A program made the position numbers and the translations under genes. Below are positions 52,237 through 63,388 of a stretch of 64,000 nucleotides of DNA, in pieces. Source of the stretch: Myxococcales bacterium (GTDB lineage: Bacteria; Myxococcota_A; Polyangia; Haliangiales; Haliangiaceae); NCBI GenBank assembly GCA_016720595.1, contig JADKKI010000072.1, positions 186,001-250,000 of the forward strand, read 5' to 3'. The stretch's first letter is position 1. Each line of letters starts with the position of its first letter. The notes under the pieces were generated by a model, which saw only the letters and a program-made list of their open reading frames with translations, did no database searches and was not told where the DNA came from.

Positions 52237-53912
52237 TCAGGCGAGCCCGATGATCCGGCCCTGGTCGTCGAGATCGATCGTCATCGCCGCCGGACTCGCG
52301 GGGAGCCCCGGCATCGTCATGATCTCGCCGCACACCATCACGACGAACTCCGCCCCCGCCGCGAGTCGGACATCGCGAATGTTGACGACGTGGTTGCTGG
52401 GGGCACCGCGCAGCAGCGCATCCGTCGAGAACGAGTACTGTGTCTTGGCCACGCATACCGGGTAGTGGCCGTAGCCCTGCTCCTCGAGCTGCTTGATCCG
52501 GCTCCGGACCCGGGTGTCGGCGGTGATCTCGGACGCGCCATAGATCTTGGTCGCGATCGCCTTCATCTTTTGCCACAGGGGCGTGGCGTCCTCGTAGACG
52601 AAGCGGAGCTCCGAGCCGCCGGGCCGGGCGAGCTCGACGACCGTCCGCGCGAGCTCCTCGGCGCCCGCGCCGCCACGGGCGAACTGCTCGGTGACGACAA
52701 CGGGGGCGCCGTGGTGCGCCATCCGCCGCGCCAGCTGCTCGAGCTCGGCGGGCGTGTCGTGGGCGAACCGGTTGATCGCGATCACGCACGGCAGGCCGTA
52801 GTGGTCGCGGATGTTGGCCAGGTGGCGATCGAGGTTCGCGCAGCCCTGCTCGAGCGCCGCGAGGTCCTCGCGCTCGAGCGCCTTGACGTCGACGCCGCCG
52901 TGGTACTTGAGCGCGCGCACGGTGGCCACGAGCACCGCACACGCGGGGCGCAGCCCAGCCTTGCGGCACTTGATGTTCACGAACTTCTCCGCGCCGAGGT
53001 CCGCGCCGAACCCGGCCTCGGTCACCACATAGTCACCGAGCTTGTGAGCGGCGCGCGTGGCGATCACGGAGTTGCAGCCGTGCGCGATGTTGCCGAATGG
53101 TCCGCCATGGAGGAGTGCGGGCGTGTGCTCCAACGTCTGCACCAGGTTTGGGGCCAGCGCATCGCGCAGCAGCACGGCCATCGCGCCGTGGGCGCCGAGC
53201 TCGCGGGCATGCACCGGCCGGCGAGCTCGGGTCTCCCCGATGATGATGTTCCCGAGCCGGCGCTTGAGGTCGGCCAGCGAGTCGGCGAGGCACAAGATCG
53301 CCATCACCTCGGAGGCCGCGACGATCTCGAAGCCGTCCTCGCGCGGGAAGCTGTTCGCCGCGCCGCCGAGGCCGACCATGGTCTCGCGCAGCGCGCGGTC
53401 GTTGAGGTCGATCACCCGGCGCCAGGTGATCCGCCGCGAGTCGAGCTGTAGCTGGTTTCCGTGATGGAGGTGGTTGTCGATCATCGCCGCGAGCAGGTTG
53501 TGGGCCAGGAGATCGCGTGGAAGTCGCCCGTGAAGTGGAGGTTGATGTCCTCCATCGGCACGACCTGCGCGTGGCCGCCACCGGCAGCGCCACCCTTCAT
53601 CCCGAACACCGGGCCGAGCGAGGGCTGGCGCAGCGCGATCACGGAGCGCCTGCCGATCCGTGCGAGCCCATCGCCGAGGCCGATCGTCATCGTGGTCTTG
53701 CCTTCCCCGGCGGGGGTCGGGCTGATCGCCGTCACGAGGATCAGCCGCGCGTCGGGGCGGTCCGGCAGCGACGCGAGGTAGTCGAGCGAGAGCTTCGCCT
53801 TGTAGTGACCGTAGGGCGTCAGCGCCATCGCGGGCACGCCGAGCCGGTCGCGCGCCAGGTCCAGGATCGGGGTCGGCGAGGCCGCCTGGGCGATCTCGAG
53901 ATCGGACTTCAT
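52237..53912 (-). CDS. fhs: Formate--tetrahydrofolate ligase (frameshifted)
   Basis: Makes 10-formyl-THF from formate, THF and ATP. The N-terminal part (from 53912) has the P-loop [20 protein letters not shown], the family signature [20 protein letters not shown] and [11 protein letters not shown]. The frame is lost near 53507 and resumes with [17 protein letters not shown], then FDITVASE-like [17 protein letters not shown] and the rest of the enzyme. Adding one base in the CTCCTGG run gives 559 codons, the usual length. The C-terminal half retains [10 protein letters not shown] and [17 protein letters not shown]. It is the first gene of a fhs-fdhB-fdhA transcription unit. Confidence 0.92.
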
Positions 53913-53986
53913 TCCTCTGTTCTACAGCGTCGCGCTCGCCCGCGGCAGGACCGCGGACTGTCAGTTCGGCGTGCTATGCATCCTCG

Positions 53987-56242
53987 GTGGAGCGCACGCC
54001 GTTCAACGCCGAGCAGCGCGCCGCGGTGGATCACGGCGATGGGCCGCTCATGGTCCTCGCCGGTGCAGGGACGGGCAAGACGCGTGTGCTGGTGCACCGG
54101 ATCGCCCGGCTGGTGCAGCAGGGCGCCGAGCCGTGGAGCATCCTCGCGGTCACGTTCACCAACAAGGCCGCCGGCGAGATGCGGCATCGGCTGCGCGAGC
54201 TCCTGGGCGAGGCCGCCGATGCGATGTGGATCGGCACGTTCCACTCCACCTGCGCGCGGCTGCTGCGCCGGTATGCCATGCACGTCGGCCTGACCAAGAG
54301 CTTCGTGATCTTCGATGACTCGGATCAGCTGAAGCTCGTGGAGCGGCTGCTCAAGGAGACCGGCTTCGACGAGCAGGTGTCACCGCGGACGGTGCTGTCG
54401 CGGTTCGATCGCGCGAAGAACCGGGGCGTGGATCCACGCACGGTGCTGACCGGCGCGTTCGATGACGTGATCGAGCGCGTCTATCCGATGTACCAGCAGC
54501 AGCTCGCGAAGGAGAATGCGGTCGATTTCAACGACCTGCTGCTCAAGGTGCTCGAGCTGTTCAAGATCGAGGAGCCCGCGCGCCACCTCGCGGTCCGGTT
54601 CCGACATGTGCTCGTGGACGAGTTCCAGGACACCAACAAGGTCCAGTACGACCTGGTGTGGCGGTTCGCCGAGGCCACGCGGAACCTGACCGTGGTGGGT
54701 GATGACGATCAATCGATCTATGCCTGGCGCGGTGCCGAGCCGCGGAACCTGCTCGACTTCGATCGGGACTTCCCCGATGCCAAGGTGATCAAGCTCGAGC
54801 AGAACTATCGCTCCACGCAGACCATCCTCGACGCCGCGAACGGGATCATCCGGAAGAACCGCGATCGCCACGAGAAGTCCCTGTGGACGGAGCAGGGCGG
54901 CGGCGAGCCGATCGAGGTCTACCAGGCGGGGGACGAGCGCGGCGAGGCGTACTTCATCGCGCAATCGATCCGCCAGGCGCTCGACGAGGGCCCTCGCTCG
55001 CCGAGCGAGATCGCGATCCTCTACCGCACCAATGCGCAGTCGCGCGTGCTCGAGGAGCACCTGCGGGCGGCGCGGGTCCCGGCGAAGGTCGTCGGTGCGC
55101 AGTCGTTCTACGAGCGCAAGGAGATCAAGGACGTCATCGCGTACCTCCGCCTCCTCGGCAACCCGGCGGCGGACTCGGCGTTCGAGCGCGTGGTGAACGT
55201 GCCGGCGCGCGGGATCGGCGAGACCACGGTGGAGCGGCTGCGCGCGGCGTCGCGCGCGAGCGGCGGCGGCCTCCTCGATGCGGCGCGGCTCGCGGCGCGG
55301 GGTGAGGTCTCGGGCCTGGGCGCGGCACCGCGGAAGAAGCTGCACATGTTCGTCGAGCTGGTCGACGGCCTCGTCGATGTGATCGCGCAAGGCGCCAGCG
55401 TGGCCGAGACGATCATCCAGGTCGTCGACCGTAGCGGCCTCCGCGCGAAGCTCGAGGCGGATGGCAGCACCGAGTCCCGCGATCGGCTCGACAACCTCGC
55501 CGAGCTCGTGACCACGGCCTCGGACTTCGACGACGAGAGCCCGCAGCCGCAGACCATCGAGGAGTTCCTCGAGCGCGTTGCGCTCTCGAGCGCGGGCGAT
55601 CAGACGGCGAGCGAGCAGGTCGTCCTCATGACGATCCACATCGCCAAGGGCCTCGAGTGGCCGCTGGTGTTCATCTCCGGCATGGAGGACGGCCTGTTCC
55701 CCTCCCTGCGCGAACGTGAGGATCAGAACGAGGATGCTGCCCTCGAGGAGGAGCGCCGGCTCGCGTACGTGGCGATCACCCGCGCGCGCGAGCGCCTCGT
55801 GCTCACGCATGCGCGCACGCGCCGCGTGTGGGGCGAGATCCGGATGCAGGGTCCCTCGCGGTTCCTCGCCGATCTTCCGTCGGGCTGCCTCGCCGCGCCG
55901 GCGCGCTCGCGCGGCCAGGTGACCCCGCCGGCCCCCCGGATCGTCGATGGCAACTGGCAGGGCAGGCCGCGGCGCGCGCCCCGCCCCGCGCGGGACGAGC
56001 TCGATCAGAGCGCCGAGTACGACAGCGACGAGCCCGTGTATCGCGTCGGCGACGGGGACTATCAGCCGGCCACCGGCTTCACCATCGGGGCCACGGTGGT
56101 CCACGGCACGCTCGGCGCGGGTCGGGTGGTCTCGGTGACCGGCACCGGCAAGGATCAGAAGGTCGTCGTCGATTTCGGCGTGATCGGCCAGAAGACGGTG
56201 TTCGCGCGCTACCTGCAGGGCGGCGACAGCGGCTTCAACTGA
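53987..56242 (+). CDS. UvrD/PcrA-type ATP-dependent DNA helicase
   Basis: A 751-residue superfamily 1A 3'-5' helicase for repair and replication-fork processing, starting at GTG. Motifs in order: Q motif FNAEQRAAV, Walker A AGAGTGKTRVLVHRI, motif Ia AVTFTNKAAGEM, Walker B LVDEFQDTN, motif III GDDDQSIYAWRGA, motif IV EQNYRSTQTIL, motif V MTIHIAKGLEWPLVFI, and motif VI YVAITRARERLVL. A C-terminal Tudor-like module (about 690-751, GATVVHGTLGAGRVVSVTG) is typical of the PcrA group and contacts RNA polymerase in Bacillus. It is divergent from fhs. Confidence 0.96.
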   Translation: MERTPFNAEQRAAVDHGDGPLMVLAGAGTGKTRVLVHRIARLVQQGAEPWSILAVTFTNKAAGEMRHRLRELLGEAADAMWIGTFHSTCARLLRRYAMHVGLTKSFVIFDDSDQLKLVERLLKETGFDEQVSPRTVLSRFDRAKNRGVDPRTVLTGAFDDVIERVYPMYQQQLAKENAVDFNDLLLKVLELFKIEEPARHLAVRFRHVLVDEFQDTNKVQYDLVWRFAEATRNLTVVGDDDQSIYAWRGAEPRNLLDFDRDFPDAKVIKLEQNYRSTQTILDAANGIIRKNRDRHEKSLWTEQGGGEPIEVYQAGDERGEAYFIAQSIRQALDEGPRSPSEIAILYRTNAQSRVLEEHLRAARVPAKVVGAQSFYERKEIKDVIAYLRLLGNPAADSAFERVVNVPARGIGETTVERLRAASRASGGGLLDAARLAARGEVSGLGAAPRKKLHMFVELVDGLVDVIAQGASVAETIIQVVDRSGLRAKLEADGSTESRDRLDNLAELVTTASDFDDESPQPQTIEEFLERVALSSAGDQTASEQVVLMTIHIAKGLEWPLVFISGMEDGLFPSLREREDQNEDAALEEERRLAYVAITRARERLVLTHARTRRVWGEIRMQGPSRFLADLPSGCLAAPARSRGQVTPPAPRIVDGNWQGRPRRAPRPARDELDQSAEYDSDEPVYRVGDGDYQPATGFTIGATVVHGTLGAGRVVSVTGTGKDQKVVVDFGVIGQKTVFARYLQGGDSGFN

Positions 56243-56246
56243 CGAC

Positions 56247-57380
56247 CTACTCGGGCATCCGCTCGGGCACGAGCGCGATCCCGATCTCGGCGCGGTTGCG
56301 CCACACGGCGAGCGTGATCGCCTGACCGGCGGGCGTGGCGGCGACCAGCCACGGCAGGGAGCGATGATCGACGGGGTGATCGCCCCAGCGCAGGATCACG
56401 TCCCCGGCGCGGAGCGCGGAGCGGATCGCGGGTGAGGCGGGCACGACCTCGGTGATGTACGCCCCTCCAGCGGTCGGCACGCCGAGCTGCTGGGCGAGCT
56501 CCGGGGTGACCGGCTTGACCTTCGCGCCGAGCCAGCTCCGCGCGACCTGGCCGTGATCGCGGAGGGCGTCGACGACCTCTTTCAGGCGGTTGATCGGCAG
56601 CACGAACGACAGCTCGCCCGGGCGATCTCCGGTGGCGACGGCGATGCCGATCACCTGGCCCGCGGTGTCGAGCACGGGGCCGCCAGAGTTGCCGCGGTGG
56701 ATGCGCGCGTCGGTCTGCAGGAACATGCGGAACGTCCGGAACCCCATGCCCCGGTTCTGGAGCAGGGAGCCGGCCGCATCGCGGCCCGTGGAGGACACCA
56801 GGCCCGCCGCGGCGGTGACCTCCTCGCCGAACGGGTTGCCGAGCACGACGAGCCACTCGCCGATCTTGAGATCGTTCGAGTCTCCGAGGGGCAAGGGCTG
56901 GAGGCGCGGGCGATCCACGGAGAGCAGCGCCACGTCGAGATCGACATCGCGCCCGATGACCTTCGCGGGTACCTCGGTGGTGTCGTCGAGCACGACGCGC
57001 AGCTCGGGCGCGGCCATCGCGATCTTGTACGTGGTGACCACGTAGACGCCCTTGGCCTCGATCAGGAAGCCGGTGCCGAGCGCCACGTCGGCGGTGGTCT
57101 CGGGCGCTCCCGGGAACATCGCGGCCGGGCCCGACTTGACGGGCGAGGCGGCGCGGATCGCGACCACGCCGTGGCGCGCGGAGGCAACGAGATCGACGAA
57201 CGATCCCTGGGCGCCGCCGTACATCCGGCTGGGCTCGGTGGGTGGCGGGGCCTCGTGCAGCGCGCTGCCGACACCGACACCCTGGGCCGGTTGCGCCTCG
57301 CGCTCGCGGCAGCCCCCGAGTCCCCCGAGTGCAACGATCCCGAAGGTGGAGACCCCGAGGGCCAAGGTCAGCCGGCGCAC
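56247..57380 (-). CDS. HtrA/DegP-like lipoprotein lacking the catalytic histidine
   Basis: A 377-residue trypsin-fold protein with a lipobox (LGGC, Cys24) and one C-terminal PDZ domain (about 280-370). In active HtrA proteases the triad His lies in TNNHV; here the aligned segment VVTTYKIA has Lys119 in its place. The Asp (Asp149 in VDLDVALL) and nucleophile Ser (Ser232 in HRGNSGGP) are kept. The loops and oxyanion region look intact, so the fold should be preserved but normal serine-protease catalysis is not expected. The start is a GTG at 57380, two bases after the stop of the DUF1844 gene. It may act as a PDZ-dependent adaptor or chaperone in the periplasm. Confidence 0.88.
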   Translation of the reverse strand: MRRLTLALGVSTFGIVALGGLGGCREREAQPAQGVGVGSALHEAPPPTEPSRMYGGAQGSFVDLVASARHGVVAIRAASPVKSGPAAMFPGAPETTADVALGTGFLIEAKGVYVVTTYKIAMAAPELRVVLDDTTEVPAKVIGRDVDLDVALLSVDRPRLQPLPLGDSNDLKIGEWLVVLGNPFGEEVTAAAGLVSSTGRDAAGSLLQNRGMGFRTFRMFLQTDARIHRGNSGGPVLDTAGQVIGIAVATGDRPGELSFVLPINRLKEVVDALRDHGQVARSWLGAKVKPVTPELAQQLGVPTAGGAYITEVVPASPAIRSALRAGDVILRWGDHPVDHRSLPWLVAATPAGQAITLAVWRNRAEIGIALVPERMPE

Positions 57381-57382
57381 GA

Positions 57383-57664
57383 CTACTTGGCTCCGTGGGC
57401 CTTCTGCGCGTCGACGTAGGCGACACGGAGATCGTAGATCAGGCTCTGCAGCAGCTTGGTCTCGGCCTCTTCGAGGTTGCCCTTCGTCTTCTGCTCCAGC
57501 ATCGCGAGCACGTCGACGAGGTGATGGGCCGTCTCGAGATCGATCGGCTGCGTCTGACCATCCGGTGCGGCGAGCTTGCCGAGCGCGATCAGCGCCGTGG
57601 AGGCGAGCGAAAGCACGTGGGTCGAGAAATCCACCTGCGCGAGGGCCACCGGTTGCTCCGCCAT
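57383..57664 (-). CDS. DUF1844 family protein, 93 aa
   Basis: A small helical protein matching DUF1844: DFSTHVLSLASTALIALGKL, then DLETAHHLVDVLAMLEQKTK and GNLEEAETKLLQSLIYDLRV. The family is common in Deltaproteobacteria/Myxococcota and its role is unknown. It is followed within two bases by the HtrA-like gene, so the pair is co-transcribed, and it is divergent from the MoxR operon. Confidence 0.88.
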   Translation of the reverse strand: MAEQPVALAQVDFSTHVLSLASTALIALGKLAAPDGQTQPIDLETAHHLVDVLAMLEQKTKGNLEEAETKLLQSLIYDLRVAYVDAQKAHGAK

Positions 57665-57741
57665 GTCGCGAAGATACTACCCATGTCGGTGCGCCCACCT
57701 GCGGAGCGCGCGGAATACGCACCGAGGGTTCGTGGTTGGGT

Positions 57742-57770
57742 TTGAGTGGAGACGGGCATCTCGCCATTCT
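57742..57770 (+). promoter_or_regulatory. Candidate promoter of the MoxR/Bat operon
   Basis: TTGAGT (57742-57747) and CATTCT (57765-57770) are separated by 17 bp, 24 bp before the moxR ATG. A GGGGGG Shine-Dalgarno run lies between. Confidence 0.4.
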
Positions 57771-57793
57771 TTGTGACACCCTCAGGGGGGTCC

Positions 57794-58858
<1,065 letters not shown>

Positions 58859-58860
58859 CG

Positions 58861-59748
58861 ATGGCGCTGACCACCGCGGAGCTGTTCAAACGGGCGAAGA
58901 AGATCGAGATCGCTTCGCGCCGGCTCGTCGACGAGACGCTCTCCGGCCAGTACCACTCGGTGTTCAAGGGGCGCGGGCTGATCTTCTCCGATGTCCGTCC
59001 GTACTACCCGGGCGACGACGTCCGCGCGATCGACTGGAACATCACCGCGCGGATGAACGCCCCACACGTCAAGCAGTTCGTCGAGGAGCGCGACCGCACC
59101 GTCAATCTGATGGTCGACATGAGCGCCTCGGAGTACTTCGGCTCGCAGGGCGTGGAGAAGCGGGAGCTCGCGGCGGAGCTCGCCGCCGTGGTCGCGTTCT
59201 CCGCGATCAAGAACAACGATCGCGTCGGGCTCTACCTCGTGACGGATCGGGTCGAGAAGTTCGTCCCGCCGAAGAAGGGCCGCCGCCACGTGCTGCGGCT
59301 GATCGGCGAGATCCTGACGTTCCAGCCCCAGTCGCGTGGCACCGATCTCGCGAAGGGGCTCGACTTCTTCAGCAAGGTCGCGCGGCGCCGCTCGGTGCTG
59401 TTCTTGGTCTCGGACTTCCTCGCGGAGGGCTGGGAGCAGGCGATGAAGATCGCCCGGCAGCGCCACGAACTCGTGCCGGTGGTGATCTCCGATCCGATGG
59501 AGCGCACGCTGCCGCGCGTGGGCTTGCTCGTGCTCGAGGATCTGGAGACCGGCCAGGTCGTCGAGGTCGACACCTCGGCCCGCGTGGCCCGCGAGTTCCA
59601 CCGGCGCGCCGCCGCGGCGACGATGGTGCGCGAGCAATCGCTCCGCCGGCTCAACCTCGACGTGGTCAACATCGTGACCAACCAGTCGTACGTCGATGCG
59701 CTGATCGCGTTCTTCAAGGCGCGCGCGAAGCGGATGGCCCACGGATGA
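58861..59748 (+). CDS. DUF58 domain protein
   Basis: A 295-residue protein with the DUF58 core RGLIFSDVRPYYPGDDVRAI and DWNITARMNAPHVKQFVEER. A VWA-like fold follows, with the degenerate metal site VDMSASEYFGSQ (DxSxS kept as DMSAS). DUF58 proteins are encoded next to MoxR and Bat genes and are thought to be part of the same envelope or chaperone complex. No membrane helix is seen here. It starts 2 bp after moxR and overlaps the next gene by ATGA. Confidence 0.92.
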   Translation: MALTTAELFKRAKKIEIASRRLVDETLSGQYHSVFKGRGLIFSDVRPYYPGDDVRAIDWNITARMNAPHVKQFVEERDRTVNLMVDMSASEYFGSQGVEKRELAAELAAVVAFSAIKNNDRVGLYLVTDRVEKFVPPKKGRRHVLRLIGEILTFQPQSRGTDLAKGLDFFSKVARRRSVLFLVSDFLAEGWEQAMKIARQRHELVPVVISDPMERTLPRVGLLVLEDLETGQVVEVDTSARVAREFHRRAAAATMVREQSLRRLNLDVVNIVTNQSYVDALIAFFKARAKRMAHG

Positions 59749-60937
59749 GGCGCGCAGCTCGCACGCTCGTGGTGGTGGCCGCGATGCTCGCGCCGATGGT
59801 GGCGCTCGGCCAAGGCGCGGGCAGCGACGCGGTCGGCAGCGACGCGGCAGGCTCGGCATCGGGGTCGGGCTCAGCATCGGGCTCGGCATCGGGGTCGGCA
59901 TCGGCATCGGCATCGGGGTCGGCATCGGGCTCGGGGTCGGCATCGGGGCGGGCGGGTCGGCTCGGGTCGATCGGGCATCGGGCTCGGGCTCGGGTACCGG
60001 GCCGCGGATCATCCAGCTGCCCGCCGACGTCAACGCGCCCGAGGTCGATGCCACGGCGAGCCCGACCGCGGTCCGGCTCGGCGGGCGGTTCACGCTGTTC
60101 GTGCAGGCGGTGATCGATCCCGGGGTCGAGGCCAACCTTCGCGAGCCGTTCGAGCTCGGGCCCTCGTTCGAGGTCAAGAAGAAGGACTCCTCCGACACCG
60201 CGCGCGCGGACGGCAAGAAGATCCGCGAGTGGCAGGTCGACGTGATCGCGTGGGACATCGGGGACCTCGTGATCCCCGGGGTGGTCGTCACCTACACGAT
60301 CAACGGCAAGGTCGGTCAGGTGCAGACCAACGCGGTGCGCCTGCGCGTCGATGGGGTGCTCGGCGACGTGGTCGACGATCCCAAGACCCTGCGCGCCGCG
60401 CACCCACCGACCGAGCTGACCTCGCGCGACTGGTTCTGGGCGTGGGTCGGCCTCGGCGTGATGATCTTCCTGCTGTCAGTGGCCGCCTGGTACATCCAGC
60501 TCACGTATCGGCGGAAGCGGCGCACGGTGAGGTTGACCGGCGGGCTCTCCGCCCTGCCGCGACGGCGGATCGACATGACGGGAGAGAAGGCGCTCGCCGC
60601 ACTCGCCGCGATCAAGACCTCCGGCGTGCTCGAGCGTGACGAGGATCGAAGGCGAGGCTACGCCGAGATGGTGGACGTGATCCGGGACTACCTCGGCGCG
60701 CGCTATCAGGTGGCGAGCCGCGACCTGACCTCCACCGAGCTCGTCCGCGGCCTGCGCCGGGTCGCCCCCGACGACGAGCTCGCGCTGATCGAGACCTGGC
60801 TCGAGCGCTGTGACCGCGTGAAGTACGGCGGGCAGCGGGTGACCTCCGCCCAGGGGCTCGGTGTACTCGATGACGCCCGCGCTCTGATCGTCAGCACCAC
60901 GCAGCAGCGCGCGACCGCGCATCAGGAGGCCGCGTGA
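59745..60937 (+). CDS. BatD-like membrane protein with Ser/Gly repeat region (frameshifted)
   Basis: About 397 residues if one base is added. The signal peptide (LVVVAAMLAPMVALGQG) is followed by a Ser/Gly/Ala-rich tract (about 27-95). A beta-rich domain (RIIQLPADVNAPEVDATASP, VDVIAWDIGDLVIPGVVVTY), a transmembrane helix (WFWAWVGLGVMIFLLSVAAW) and a basic cytoplasmic C-terminus of about 130 residues follow. BatD proteins are usually about 550 residues, so this is a short form. The frame crosses within the repeats near 59945-59955, in a G-rich stretch. It overlaps DUF58 by ATGA and the next VWA gene by GTGA. The repeats make either polymerase slippage in the cell or an assembly indel plausible. 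Confidence 0.75.
59850..59952 (+). repeat. Simple tandem repeat encoding Ser/Ala/Gly
   Basis: About 100 bp made of GGCTCGGCATCGGGG-type 6- and 12-bp units, coding for a run of Ser, Ala and Gly inside the BatD-like gene. The apparent frameshift of that gene is at the end of this tract. Confidence 0.8.
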
Positions 60938-62178
60938 GCCGGCGATCGTGGACCATCCTCGGGATCGCAGTGGGTGCGGCGCTCGCGCTGGTCGCGGCCG
61001 TGTACATCTTCTACAAGCAGGAGGGGCGCAAGCAGCGCACGGCGCGGGCGCTCCAGGCCGCGATCCCATGGCTCCTGGTCGGCACGTTCGGGGGCGCGAT
61101 CGCCTACGGGATGTCGCGGTACCTCGACAGCGAGCGCGATCACGAGAAGATCGAGTGGCGAAACTGGAACGCGATCTATCTGCTCGTCGCCGCGGGCCTG
61201 GTCGGGCTGATCTCGTTCCACCTCCATCGACGGCGGTCCGCGGCGCTCGGGTTCTCGCAGACCGCGCTCGTGCGCTCGCGCGGCACGCTCGCGTGGTTCT
61301 CGGATCTGCCGGGGGTGTTCCGCGTCCTCGCGGTGGCGGCCCTCGCGGTGGCCCTGATGCGGCCCGAGACGTTCCGCACGATCAAGCACGAGGAAGACTC
61401 GGTCGACATCATGATCGTGTTCGACATGTCGAAGTCGATGGAGGAGAGCGACATGCCGCGCGATCGCATGGACGCCGCGCAGCGGGTGGTCCGGCGCTTC
61501 CTCCGCCGCACGAAGCACGATCGCGTGGGCCTGGTGATCTTCGGCCAGCAGGCGATGCTGCAGTGTCCACTCACGCAGGACGAGAAGCTCCTCGAGCAGA
61601 TCGTCACCGACCTGACCATCGGTGATGTGCCCGAGCTCGGGACCGCGATCGGCGATGGCCTCGCTCTGGCGCTCGCCCAGCTCCGCCGCTCGGACGGCGT
61701 GTGCGACGGCACGCCAGGGGCGATCAACACGTGCGAGAAGGGCTTCACGTGCTCGGCGGAGGGCTACTGCGAGGGCAAGAAGAACAAGGTCGTGATCCTG
61801 CTCTCCGATGGTGACTCGAACTGGGTCACGCGCTTCGATCCCGACGAGGCCGCTCGGACCGCCGCGAAGATGAACGTCAAGGTCTACACCATCCTGGTCG
61901 GCCGCGAGGAGAACGACTTCTTCGGCGGGATGAGCGTGAACCCCGCGACCCTGCGCAGCATCGCCAGCCTGACCGGCGGTGAGTTCTTTCGTGCCACGGA
62001 CTACGAGACCTTCGACAAGGGCTTCCAGACGGTCCGGAACAAGCTCGACAAGATCAAGCGCGTCACGATCGAGCGGATTCCTGACAAGCAGCTGTTCTTC
62101 CCGCTCGCGATCCTCGCGGCGATCCTGTTCGGCCTCGATCTCCTGCTGTCCCACTCGTGGTTCCGGAGGCTCCCGTGA
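60934..62178 (+). CDS. VWA-domain membrane protein (BatA-like)
   Basis: A 414-residue protein: N-terminal hydrophobic segments (about 5-25, 45-62, 72-90 and 128-145), a VWA domain, and a C-terminal helix. The MIDAS is intact: IVFDMSKSMEES (DxSxS), the downstream Thr in DVPELGTAIGD and VILLSDGDSN. A 40-residue insertion with four cysteines (CDGTPGAINTCEKGFTCSAE and YCEG) sits just before the VILLSDG strand, which is not usual for BatA. Bat proteins form an envelope complex affecting stress tolerance. It overlaps both neighbours by GTGA. Confidence 0.92.
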   Translation: MSRRSWTILGIAVGAALALVAAVYIFYKQEGRKQRTARALQAAIPWLLVGTFGGAIAYGMSRYLDSERDHEKIEWRNWNAIYLLVAAGLVGLISFHLHRRRSAALGFSQTALVRSRGTLAWFSDLPGVFRVLAVAALAVALMRPETFRTIKHEEDSVDIMIVFDMSKSMEESDMPRDRMDAAQRVVRRFLRRTKHDRVGLVIFGQQAMLQCPLTQDEKLLEQIVTDLTIGDVPELGTAIGDGLALALAQLRRSDGVCDGTPGAINTCEKGFTCSAEGYCEGKKNKVVILLSDGDSNWVTRFDPDEAARTAAKMNVKVYTILVGREENDFFGGMSVNPATLRSIASLTGGEFFRATDYETFDKGFQTVRNKLDKIKRVTIERIPDKQLFFPLAILAAILFGLDLLLSHSWFRRLP

Positions 62179-63388
62179 ACACCGTGTGGAACTATCTGGT
62201 CTCGATCGAGTTCGAGACCCAGTGGCTGTTCTGGATCGCGATCCTCGTGGCCCCGGTCGCGGTTGCGCTGCTGCATCTCTACGATCGCTGGCGGCGCACC
62301 GTGATGACCCGACGGCTCGGCGATCTCGCGGTGGTCTCGCGCCTGATGTCGACCTCCTCGCCCAAGCGGAGGCTGATCAAGGACAGCCTCGCTGCGGGCG
62401 GTCTGGTGCTGCTGCTCGTGGCGGCGGCGCGGCCGCAGATCGAGGGGCGGCGCAAGGTGGAGGTCCGTGGGCTCGATGTCGTGGTCGCGGTGGATGTCTC
62501 GAAGTCGATGCTGGTCGACGACATCGGTCCGACGGCGCGGATGACCACCCGGAAGCTGCCGACGACGCGGCTCGAGCGCGCTCGCGAGATGGCGACCCTG
62601 GTGATCGACAAGCTCCCGGGTGATCGGATCGGTCCGGTGGTGTTCGCGGGCGCGGCCTCGCACTTTCCGCTCACCGAGGATCACGAGGTCGCGATCCGAT
62701 TCTTGAACGATCTCGGGCCGGCCGATCTGCCGCAGGGCTCCAACCTCGGCGAGGTGCTGCGGGTCTCGCGGTGCCTCCTGCGCCCCGATCTCTACGACGA
62801 TCTCGGCTGCTCCCGGATCGGCCGTCGTGGGCACGGTGGCGATCCGCTGCACGGCGAGAGCCTCGATCCGAAGGGCAAGCCTGGCGAGCCCACCGATGAT
62901 GTGCTGGTCGAGAAGGTCGAGCGCGGCAAGGCGATCATGATCCTGTCGGACGGTGGCGATCCGGACGAGGAGACGTTGCGCGAGGTGACCAACGCGCGCG
63001 AGCTCGGGATCGCGGTGGTGTTCGTCGGGTTCGGCACCGAGCAGGGCGGGCTCGTCTACGACATCGATCCGTTCAGCGGCAAGCGCACCACCAATCCGAA
63101 GCGTGGGCCCGATGGCGGGACGGTGACCTCGAAGCGCGAAGACGCCGGGATGGCGGCGCTCGCCGAGGCGAGTGGCGATCCGAAGCGCTACCTGGTGGCC
63201 TCGGAGCGCGGTGAGCTCGATCCCCAGCCGATCGTCGACATGTTGAAGGCGGTCAATCGCGGCCTCGCCGAGAAGAAGATCAAGGAGATGCGGGACGTGT
63301 TCGAGCCGTTCCTGTTCGCGGGGCTCATGCTCCTCGTGATCGAGGTGGCGATCGGCACGCGGCGGCGCCAGAAGTATCCGGAGGCAGC

